Source: CAYTPE01 sp964439885
Lineage (GTDB): Bacteria; Patescibacteriota; Patescibacteriia; Magasanikbacterales; GWA2-37-8
Direction: 5' to 3'
Length of the DNA: 6,739 bases
Assembly: GCA_964439885.1 (NCBI GenBank)
Contig: CAYTPE010000060.1
Coordinates: 1-6,739 of the forward strand
Position numbers and translations under genes: made by a program. Positions 1 through 5,707 of this stretch are shown piece by piece; within the stretch, counting starts at the first letter, position 1; each line of letters begins with the position of its first letter. The notes beneath the pieces were generated by a model. That model was not told where the DNA came from. It ran no database searches and saw only the letters and a program-made list of their open reading frames with translations.

Positions 1-297
1 GGAGTGAACCCAGTGAATGATGGCAGACTCATCCGCGTTATCTTGCCTGACCTCACCAGCGAACGCCGCGCCGAACTTGTGAAAGTGCTCGGTCAAAAAT
101 TGGAAAACGCGCGTATCAGTATTCGCAAAGTACGCGAAGAAGTGCGTGAAAAAATTAACGGCGAAGAAAAGGCGAAGAGTATCAGCGAGGATGACAAATT
201 CCGCATGCAAGAAGAGATGGAAAAAATGGTGAAGCAGTATACCGAAGAGGTGAGTAAGGTAGGGGAGAATAAAGAAAAGGAGATCATGGCGGTGTAG
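1..297 (+). CDS. frr: Ribosome recycling factor, C-terminal part (5' end outside window)
   Basis: Ribosome recycling factor works with EF-G in the cytoplasm to split the post-termination ribosome so it can be reused. The frame is open from base 1 (Gly-Val-Asn-Pro...) to TAG at 295-297, giving 98 residues. The opening GVNPVNDGRLIRVILPDLT matches the family stretch GLNPxxxGxxIRVxLPxLT, which lies near the middle of a roughly 185-residue protein. The GTG at base 4 is therefore an internal Val codon, and about half the protein is missing upstream. The following ERRAELVK, ARISIRKVREE and SISEDDKFR segments are the charged helices of the three-helix bundle, including the basic face that contacts rRNA. 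It ends with the usual glutamate-rich helix. In many bacteria the gene lies downstream of pyrH or tsf, which cannot be checked here. The identification is secure; the start is not visible. Confidence 0.96.
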   Translation, partial: GVNPVNDGRLIRVILPDLTSERRAELVKVLGQKLENARISIRKVREEVREKINGEEKAKSISEDDKFRMQEEMEKMVKQYTEEVSKVGENKEKEIMAV

Positions 298-317
298 TAT
301 AAAATATATTTAATACT

Positions 318-839
318 ATGAAACCAATCGTTCAGTTTCTACAAAACGAATTACCCCAACTCAACCAAAGGCAACAAGCAAGCTTGAGAGAAATGTTGTT
401 GGATGTTTATAAAGACGACCTTACAGAAGAACTGGAATCAAGTTTTAATTTAGATAACGAGAAAGAGGAGGCACAGTTTGTGGCCGGTGAACATCGAAAT
501 CAAAATTTAATAATGGAGAGAATAATCAGCATTCTCAGTGGCGATACCATGCGGCCTCTTCATATTGAAACAGTTCCGGAGTTACTAGCTGCACACTGTA
601 AGAGTTTTGAGGGTACAGCAAAATTGTTTGCGAATCCCGAACTTGAGGAGCTGCCAGAAGATAGGCTTAAAGAAATTGTCGGGGGAAAAATAGATGAGCT
701 GCTTGCGTTATTCCCCGGAATTACCACTCGAGAGGAGTTAGAGGCGCTCATGAGAGCTCAAAAACAAGAAAAAAAACTTAATTTTGAAGCGATGATGGAG
801 CGTTTTTGTGTAGAGGTGCGACCGAAAAAAAATAATTAG
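318..839 (+). CDS. Hypothetical acidic, mainly helical cytoplasmic protein
   Basis: I do not recognise this 173-residue protein. It has no signal peptide or membrane segment. It is rich in Glu, Leu and Lys and looks mostly helical: residues 1-55 are polar helices with many Gln and Glu, 60-75 is a short amphipathic helix, and 105-160 is a run of helices containing the LPEDRLKEIVGGKIDELL and TTREELEALMRAQKQEKK segments. It has only two cysteines (94 and 164) and no metal-binding or nucleotide-binding motif. It starts 20 nt after the frr stop. There is no Shine-Dalgarno; the stretch before ATG is pure A/T apart from one C and ends in TACT. Two 60-base lines counted by hand (361-420 and 481-540) are 40% and 37% GC, lower than sampled lines in the M16 gene, as is common for ORFans. 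The open frame, plausible start and tight spacing support a real gene; function is unknown. Confidence 0.75.
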   Translation: MKPIVQFLQNELPQLNQRQQASLREMLLDVYKDDLTEELESSFNLDNEKEEAQFVAGEHRNQNLIMERIISILSGDTMRPLHIETVPELLAAHCKSFEGTAKLFANPELEELPEDRLKEIVGGKIDELLALFPGITTREELEALMRAQKQEKKLNFEAMMERFCVEVRPKKNN

Positions 840-871
840 TTTTTTTAGTTACCACAGAATTGATAATTTAT

Positions 872-911
872 ACACTAATTGAGCCCCGCCCATGACGCCG
901 GCAATTAGTGT
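872..911. repeat. Perfect 10-bp inverted repeat in the leader of the 928 gene
   Basis: ACACTAATTG (872-881) and CAATTAGTGT (902-911) are exact reverse complements separated by a 20-base, GC-rich loop (882-901). The right arm ends 6 bases before the ribosome binding site of the downstream gene. The 892 ATG, a possible alternative start, lies inside the loop. No T run follows, so it is not a standard terminator on the + strand. It could be a protein-binding operator or an RNA hairpin near the 5' end of the mRNA. AATTAGT at 834-840, across the end of the previous gene, is a third copy that could pair with 874-880 instead. The repeat itself is certain; its function is inferred. Confidence 0.55.
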
Positions 912-917
912 CCGCTT

Positions 918-923
918 AGGAAG
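918..923 (+). promoter_or_regulatory. Shine-Dalgarno AGGAAG that selects the ATG at 928
   Basis: AGGAAG sits 4 bases before ATG at 928-930 and resembles the anti-Shine-Dalgarno complement AGGAGG. The competing in-frame ATG at 892 is preceded by GAGCCCCGCCC, which is not a binding site, and lies in the loop of the inverted repeat. Starting at 928 also puts a basic N-terminus (MQKILRT) directly before the hydrophobic segment, as expected of an exported protein. It is the only good Shine-Dalgarno in the window. Confidence 0.7.
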
Positions 924-927
924 AATT

Positions 928-1743
928 ATGCAAAAAATCCTACGTACAATTGGGTTGTTCCTACTCGTGCTGATCCCCGCCGCGGCGGTTGGTTTTGTGG
1001 TGTATGATTGGCAACATGATGAAATTCTGGAGCTTAGCCGTGAGCTTGGGAGGATGTCCGAGTATCCGCTCGCGGTATCCGACTATCAGAATCAAGTGCT
1101 CGGTTTGAAAAATCAATTGCAGACATTCACATCGCAATCTACCGAGAATCATGATTATACTGGTCCGGATGAGATGGGCAGTTCAAGTACCGCAATGGTG
1201 TATGTAGTTGTGCGCAACAACCAGCTTTTTTATACAAACAAAAATCACGGCTTTGAACTCACTGTTCCATACAATTTTATTCCCACCACTACACTTGATT
1301 TCCAGAGTGCTAGCCATGTAGTGGAATTCACACTACCAACCTCCTTTTCGCGCGGTACTAACCTGGGATACGGTTCAATTTCGGTGGCGATAAAAAATAA
1401 TTGCTTACACAGCACAGCCGGCGTAACGAACGATACTATCGACTCGCCGGTGATCTTGCCGAAAATAATAACGATCGATAAACGTGACTATTATTTATTC
1501 AACAATTCCGATGTGGCGGCCGGGACATATTATGATTCCTATATTTATTCAGTGGTGGACGAATATGAAAGTCGGTGTTTTGAAATCGGTTTGAATATTC
1601 AATCACACAATCGTGACGCCTACGACGAAAGCCCGAACAAACCAGTCGCTTTTGATTTTAAAAAATTGCAGCAGATTTTTTTACAGGCCGTGAAAACCTT
1701 GAAGATTTACCCACCCCAAGCTCACGACCCTGGTAGGGAATAA
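928..1743 (+). CDS. Hypothetical membrane-anchored or secreted protein with coiled coil and beta-rich C-terminal domain
   Basis: I do not recognise a named family for this 271-residue protein. The basic start MQKILRT is followed by a hydrophobic segment (about residues 8-26), predicting N-in, C-out insertion. An AAA at 18-20 could allow signal-peptidase cleavage, but the hydrophobic stretch runs on, so an anchor is also possible. Residues 30-70 are heptad-like and probably coiled coil; 72-90 is a Ser/Thr-rich linker. From 90 on the sequence is beta-rich: VYVVVRNNQLFYTNKNHGFE then LTVPYNF recalls extracytoplasmic domains common in CPR bacteria that read 'GFxxxxP'. Cys159 and Cys217, the only cysteines, could form a disulfide outside the membrane. 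The end (FDFKKLQQIFLQAVKTLKI) resembles the 'Fd...l..il.tfkf' close of those proteins, a recollection rather than a search. An in-frame ATG at 892 would add 12 residues; 928 is preferred. Tandem stops TAA TAG end the gene. Confidence 0.8.
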   Translation: MQKILRTIGLFLLVLIPAAAVGFVVYDWQHDEILELSRELGRMSEYPLAVSDYQNQVLGLKNQLQTFTSQSTENHDYTGPDEMGSSSTAMVYVVVRNNQLFYTNKNHGFELTVPYNFIPTTTLDFQSASHVVEFTLPTSFSRGTNLGYGSISVAIKNNCLHSTAGVTNDTIDSPVILPKIITIDKRDYYLFNNSDVAAGTYYDSYIYSVVDEYESRCFEIGLNIQSHNRDAYDESPNKPVAFDFKKLQQIFLQAVKTLKIYPPQAHDPGRE

Positions 1744-1780
1744 TAGACGTATATAGTTTTGTAATAATCCGTAATAAAGT

Positions 1781-3157
1781 ATGTCAGAAAATGTCATGGA
1801 CAAAATAATATCGCTCTGCAAACGCCGCGGATTTGTGTTCCCGGGGAGTGAAATTTATGGAGGCCTCGCCAATAGTTGGGATTATGGTCCGCTCGGCCAT
1901 CTCCTGAAGCAAAATATCAAAAAAGCTTGGTGGAAATTTTTCGTGCAGGAACGAAGTGATATGGTGCCGATGGATACGGCGATTATTATGAATCCAAAAG
2001 TGTGGGAGGCATCAGGTCATCTTCAGAATTTCTCTGATGAACTCACTGAATGTAAAAATTGTCATCACCGTTTTCGCGCCGATCACCTGCTCGAAGCGCG
2101 TCGCGCGGAGCCCGGGTATGACAAAGAAAACCCTCCCGAAAGTATCACCGATGTACCGTGCCCCGACTGCGGCGGTAAGCTCATGACGGCGAAGCAGTTT
2201 AACCTCATGTTCAAAACATACATCGGCGTAACCGAGGATACCTCGAACGTCGCATACCTGCGCCCCGAGACAGCCGGTGGTATGTTTATCAACTTTAAAA
2301 ATATTCAGCAGGTCACGCGCCGCCGGTTGCCGTTTGGTATCGCTCAGATCGGTAAAAATTTCCGTAACGAAATCACACCGGGTAACTTTATCTTCCGCAC
2401 GCGCGAGTTTGAAATCGGCGAGTTTGAATATTTCATTAAACCTGATGCCTGGGAGACGACTTTTGAAATGTGGCTTGGTGAGATCAAACGCTGGTGGAAA
2501 GATATCATGCAGATCAATATGGAAAATTTGGTCTGGCACGAAATTCCCGACGGCGAACGCGCGCATTACTCTAAGCGCACGGTGGACATCGAATACAAAT
2601 ATCCGTTTGGCGTGAAAGAGCTTCACGGTATCGCGTACCGCACCGACTTTGATATGAAGCGTCACCAGGAAGTGAGTGGTCAGGATCTTACGTATACCGA
2701 TCCGGAAACCAATGAGAAGTTTTTACCCCATGTCATTGAACCAACCTTTGGTATCGACCGCATGATGCTAGTTATTCTTTTGGAAGCGTATCACGAGGAA
2801 CAGGCACCGACGGCTGTGGAAGGTGAAACTGATTTGCGTGTCGTCATGCGTTTCCCAAAACATCTCGCGCCTATTCAAGTTGCGGTATTGCCGCTTTCTA
2901 AAAAAGAAGAATTGTCATCAGTAGCAAAGCCTCTGGCTGATGATTTGCGTAAAGATTTTGTGGTAGATTATGATGAAACTCAGGCTATTGGTAAACGCTA
3001 TCGTCGCCAGGATGAAATCGGTACGCCATACTGCGTCACCGTAGACTTTGATTCGCTCGAAGATAAGAAAGTAACAGTGCGCGACCGAGATACGATGGCG
3101 CAGGAGCGGGTAGCGATTGATGAAGTAGCAACCTATATAAAAAATAAGTTTAGATAA
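1781..3157 (+). CDS. glyS: Glycine--tRNA ligase, alpha2 (single-chain) type
   Basis: This cytoplasmic class II aminoacyl-tRNA synthetase joins glycine to tRNA-Gly using ATP. At 458 residues it is the homodimeric form also named GlyQS, not the alpha2beta2 enzyme encoded by separate glyQ and glyS genes. Near the N-terminus, FPGSEIYGGLANSWDYGPLG (20-39) is diagnostic. Two CxxC pairs (Cys91/94 and Cys127/130) probably bind a structural zinc in the insertion after motif 1. LRPETAGGMFINF (160-172) is the family signature. Motif 2 carries FRNE at 194-197 and continues into TPGNFIFRTREFEIGEFEYF. Motif 3 is EPTFGIDR (320-327). The anticodon-binding domain runs from about 362 (APIQVAVLPL) to the end. 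All key motifs are intact. The ATG has no Shine-Dalgarno; the 37-nt gap before it holds a direct repeat GTAATAA at 1761-1767 and 1771-1777, A/T-rich and possibly promoter-related. That gap is far too short for a T-box leader. Confidence 0.97.
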   Translation: MSENVMDKIISLCKRRGFVFPGSEIYGGLANSWDYGPLGHLLKQNIKKAWWKFFVQERSDMVPMDTAIIMNPKVWEASGHLQNFSDELTECKNCHHRFRADHLLEARRAEPGYDKENPPESITDVPCPDCGGKLMTAKQFNLMFKTYIGVTEDTSNVAYLRPETAGGMFINFKNIQQVTRRRLPFGIAQIGKNFRNEITPGNFIFRTREFEIGEFEYFIKPDAWETTFEMWLGEIKRWWKDIMQINMENLVWHEIPDGERAHYSKRTVDIEYKYPFGVKELHGIAYRTDFDMKRHQEVSGQDLTYTDPETNEKFLPHVIEPTFGIDRMMLVILLEAYHEEQAPTAVEGETDLRVVMRFPKHLAPIQVAVLPLSKKEELSSVAKPLADDLRKDFVVDYDETQAIGKRYRRQDEIGTPYCVTVDFDSLEDKKVTVRDRDTMAQERVAIDEVATYIKNKFR

Positions 3158-3165
3158 AATGTACT

Positions 3166-3594
3166 ATGACCAATAAACCTATTCATGAACTCAACGGCAT
3201 ACCTGTGGTTGACGAAGCGTTTGCCGAAGGGCCAGAAGACCACACGCCGGAAGGGAGAGAAGTGTCTTCAACACGCAATGTTGAGGAAGAACAAAAAGAA
3301 AGAGAATTTGCTCTTGCTATTGCAAATGTTTTGGCCAGTGCCATGAAAGATACTTTGGCAGCAATAAAAAGACGTATGATTGACGGGCGTCTATATATCA
3401 ATACTTCGGGTCAAATTTGTTATGTAGAGCGTCGTGCCGACTCAAATTTGTTAAACCCACATGGATCCGAAGACGTGCCTCGTGTGTTGCCCGGCGTCGA
3501 TGATCTAAACGCACAAATTGCTGAATTAAGGAAGAGATATGATGGTATTTCAATTCCTCAGCAATTCACTTTACCGTCGAAACGGAAAAATTAG
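3166..3594 (+). CDS. Small hypothetical protein coupled to the M16 peptidase gene
   Basis: I do not recognise this 142-residue protein. Residues 1-45 are polar, acidic and probably disordered (many Glu, Pro, Gly). Residues 42-72 form a likely amphipathic helix rich in Ala (EREFALAIANVLASAMKDTL) ending in the basic KRRM. A short beta-like piece, GRLYINTSGQICYVERR, follows at 74-90 with the only cysteine (85), then a Pro/Gly-rich stretch, another helix (112-124) and a basic C-terminus KRKN. There is no signal peptide or membrane span. The gene begins 8 nt after the glyS stop without a Shine-Dalgarno and ends 2 nt before the M16 peptidase ATG, so the peptidase is probably translated by ribosomes finishing this gene. 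One hand-counted line (3301-3360) is 40% GC. A role as partner or substrate of the peptidase is conceivable from position alone; nothing in the sequence shows it. Confidence 0.75.
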   Translation: MTNKPIHELNGIPVVDEAFAEGPEDHTPEGREVSSTRNVEEEQKEREFALAIANVLASAMKDTLAAIKRRMIDGRLYINTSGQICYVERRADSNLLNPHGSEDVPRVLPGVDDLNAQIAELRKRYDGISIPQQFTLPSKRKN

Positions 3595-3596
3595 CT

Positions 3597-4886
3597 ATGT
3601 ATCACCTCTCCAAGCTGAAAAATGGTATTAACCTGATAACTGTTCCCGTGAGCGGAACGCGAGCTACCACACTGCTCGCGATGTTTCCAGTTGGTTCGCG
3701 CTACGAAACCCCCGAGCTCTCGGGCGCGTCGCATTTTGTGGAGCACATGCTTTTCAAAGGCACGATCAAACGGCCGACCGCCGCTGATCTCTCTAGCACT
3801 ATCGAGCGTTACGGAGCCGACTACAACGCGTTTACCTCCAAAGATTATACCGGCTACTACATCAAAATCGAAGGGTCTAAAATGGAGATAGCTGCCGATA
3901 TTTTGGCCGACATGCTCATCCACTCCACCATGGCAGCGCATGAAGTGGAAAAAGAAAAAGGAGCGATTGTGGAAGAGCTGCGCATGTACCGAGACAATCC
4001 GCAGAGCTTTATTGATCTCCTTTCCGACGGGCTCACGTTTGGAGACAATCAACTCGGTTGGGATATTGGTGGCACCGAAGAAACCGTACGCGGCATATCG
4101 CGCGACGCGCTGTGGCACCATTTTCAGCGCCATTACGCGCCGCGCAATATGGTTTTGGTCGTGGCAGGCAACATTAACCAAAAACTACTCAAAAAAAGTC
4201 TCGCGTATTTCGCAGAAGCCGACACGCCCGCTGGCGCTACCACACTTAATTTCTACAAAAAAGAATTCAACCATTTTAAATGGCCCGAGCGGGTCGCGCT
4301 CGACAAGCGTGTCCTCGTGCACGAAAAAAAGCTCGACCAAGCGCAAGTCATTATTAATTTTCCCGCTCTTGCCTCGAACGACCCGAGCCGGTTCGTGCTC
4401 ACCTTGCTTCTCAATATTCTCGGTGGGGGAATGAGCTCGCGTCTTTTCCTGGAAGTGCGTGAAAAGCGTGGACTCGCTTATGCGATTTCTACCGGTTCGG
4501 CGACGCATCGTGAAACGGGGGTTGCCTATGTGCAGGCGGGGCTCGACCCAGCAAGGCTTAGCGAAGCCATAAAGATAATAAAAAAAGAACTCGAAAAAGT
4601 GGCTGAGAGCGGAGTCACAGCCGAAGAGCTTGCCAACGCCAAAACCAACGTAGCCGGACGCATGGCGCTCGCGACCGAAGATTCCAGTTCGCAGGCACAG
4701 TGGTACGCGAAATATTTCTTATTTGCTCCCACCATACTCACGCACGCGCAAGCCCTCGAAAAGATACACGCGGTCACAGCCACCCAGGTACATAGGTTGG
4801 CTCAAAAAATATTTCGTTGGAATGAAATGCGTCTCGCCGTGCTCGCGCCCATCACCAAAAGCCGTGTCATGGAAATGCTCGATTAA
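3597..4886 (+). CDS. M16 (insulinase/processing-peptidase family) zinc metalloprotease
   Basis: This is a peptidase of family M16, subfamily B size (429 residues), related to mitochondrial processing peptidase beta and bacterial YmxG-type proteins. These clamshell enzymes cut unfolded peptides inside a closed chamber. The inverted zinc motif HFVEH is at 46-50 (His46 and His50 ligands, Glu49 catalytic). Glu127, 76 residues after His50, supplies the third ligand, and Glu120 fits the conserved helper position. This half is therefore catalytically complete. The C-terminal half shows the family signature GGGMSSRLFLEVREKRGLAY (276-295), whose Arg and Tyr help hold substrate. There is no signal peptide, so the enzyme is probably cytoplasmic. 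ATG lies 2 nt after the previous stop, suggesting translational coupling. Hand-counted lines 4081-4140 and 4621-4680 are both about 62% GC, higher than sampled lines in neighbours, with many GCG and CTC codons. The physiological substrate cannot be told from sequence. Confidence 0.95.
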   Translation: MYHLSKLKNGINLITVPVSGTRATTLLAMFPVGSRYETPELSGASHFVEHMLFKGTIKRPTAADLSSTIERYGADYNAFTSKDYTGYYIKIEGSKMEIAADILADMLIHSTMAAHEVEKEKGAIVEELRMYRDNPQSFIDLLSDGLTFGDNQLGWDIGGTEETVRGISRDALWHHFQRHYAPRNMVLVVAGNINQKLLKKSLAYFAEADTPAGATTLNFYKKEFNHFKWPERVALDKRVLVHEKKLDQAQVIINFPALASNDPSRFVLTLLLNILGGGMSSRLFLEVREKRGLAYAISTGSATHRETGVAYVQAGLDPARLSEAIKIIKKELEKVAESGVTAEELANAKTNVAGRMALATEDSSSQAQWYAKYFLFAPTILTHAQALEKIHAVTATQVHRLAQKIFRWNEMRLAVLAPITKSRVMEMLD

Positions 4887-4936
4887 GTGGCGGCACGTCG
4901 TCTCACCTGTCGATTTTATGATTTAACTTTCATTAT

Positions 4937-5701
4937 ATGTCTGAAGCACGCCCCACCTACCTCTTTGCAAATTGGAAGATGTATCTAAGCTATAGTGAAA
5001 GCCTTGAGCTCGCAGTCGAGCTCAAACAAAGGCAAAAAGAGTGGGCGCATAAAGTGCGCATGACTCTTTTTCCGTCTTCGATTGCGGTCCCGGCAGTAGC
5101 CCAGGAATTAAAGGGTACAAGCATTTCAGTAGGTGCGCAAAATATATTTTGGCACGAAAAAGGCGGCTATACGGGCGAAGTATCCGCTCCGATGTTTCAG
5201 GCGGTCGGAGCCGAGTACGCGCTCATTGGACATTCCGAACGTCGGTATGTATTCAACGAAACCAACCGCGAAATTCGCCAAAAAATGGAAGCGGTACTCA
5301 CGACTACCACCATGACACCAGTACTCTGCATAGGAGAAACTGCCCGTGAACGTCAAGCCGGGCAAACCGAAGAAGTGCTTGAGGCGCAGCTGCGCAGTGC
5401 CTTTTCCGACATTAAATGGCCGGCTGGCAAAGAGTTGGTGGTGGCCTATGAACCGGTCTGGTCGGTGGGAACAGGTGAGGCTTGCGACCCGATGGAGGCC
5501 GAACGCATTTGCGGCATGGTGCATAGCTGGATTCATGGGCTCATCGGTGATGTGCATTTGATCGTACTCTACGGTGGCAGCGTTCGTCCCGAAAACATTA
5601 CCCGCTATATAGAGCAACCAAATATTCATGGCGTACTCGTTGGCGCTTCGGCTACCAAACTTGACACCTGGATGGAAATCGTAAAAGGGTGTATACTATA
5701 A
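4937..5701 (+). CDS. tpiA: Triosephosphate isomerase
   Basis: This enzyme interconverts dihydroxyacetone phosphate and glyceraldehyde 3-phosphate in the cytoplasm, in glycolysis and gluconeogenesis. At 254 residues it is full length for a TIM barrel. Visible catalytic elements are Asn12 and Lys14 in NWKM, His99 in the IGHSERR motif, and Glu172, the general base, in AYEPVW. The flexible lid is VWSVGTG (174-180), and YGGSV (212-216) binds phosphate. The last phosphate-binding motif, usually LVGGAS, reads LVGASA (234-239), with Ala237 in place of the second glycine; activity may be kept because the contact is through backbone, but this is unusual. It lies 50 nt after the M16 stop; that gap (4887-4936) holds no gene and no clear terminator. 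No Shine-Dalgarno precedes ATG. Its TAA stop sits inside a small inverted repeat leading into the TPR gene 6 nt later. Confidence 0.97.
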   Translation: MSEARPTYLFANWKMYLSYSESLELAVELKQRQKEWAHKVRMTLFPSSIAVPAVAQELKGTSISVGAQNIFWHEKGGYTGEVSAPMFQAVGAEYALIGHSERRYVFNETNREIRQKMEAVLTTTTMTPVLCIGETARERQAGQTEEVLEAQLRSAFSDIKWPAGKELVVAYEPVWSVGTGEACDPMEAERICGMVHSWIHGLIGDVHLIVLYGGSVRPENITRYIEQPNIHGVLVGASATKLDTWMEIVKGCIL

Positions 5702-5707
5702 CACCGT

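Noticed and set aside
825..846. A8 (825-832) and T7 (840-846) around a 7-base loop, resembling a terminator for the 318 gene
   Set aside because: The stem would be only A:T pairs with no GC core, and it overlaps the last codons. Too weak to call, though a T tract at a gene end is worth remembering.
860..876. TTGATA (860-865) and TATACA (869-874) as promoter for the 928 gene
   Set aside because: The two boxes are only 3 bases apart. No -10 lies at the right distance from TTGATA, and no good -35 lies upstream of TATACA.
892..927. ATG at 892 as the start of the exported protein
   Set aside because: It has no ribosome binding site, lies in the hairpin loop, and breaks the T at -1 pattern. ATG at 928 has AGGAAG and gives a conventional basic N-terminus before the hydrophobic segment.
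1744..1780. T-box or other glycine-responsive leader before glyS
   Set aside because: Only 37 bases separate the genes, with no stem structure. A T-box or glycine riboswitch needs far more sequence.
2012..2665. 217-codon open frame on the minus strand inside glyS
   Set aside because: It lies wholly antisense to a clearly conserved gene, and its translation has no recognisable motif. It is best explained by codon bias of glyS.
3591..4181. 196-codon open frame on the minus strand opposite the M16 peptidase
   Set aside because: It is antisense to the conserved zinc-motif half of the peptidase, and its composition shows no domain.
3940..4434. 164-codon + strand frame overlapping the M16 gene, and a similar 112-codon one at 2277-2615 in glyS
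   Set aside because: Both are fully contained in strongly supported genes in another frame and rich in Arg, Ser and Lys as typical of out-of-frame translation.
4887..4936. Terminator or small gene between M16 and tpiA
   Set aside because: No stem longer than a few pairs and no T tract after a GC stem; no credible start and stop pair fits.
5661..5697. TTGACA (5661-5666) with TATACT (5692-5697) as a promoter for the TPR gene
   Set aside because: The 25-base spacer is too long for a standard sigma70 promoter, and the TTGACA is coding sequence of tpiA.
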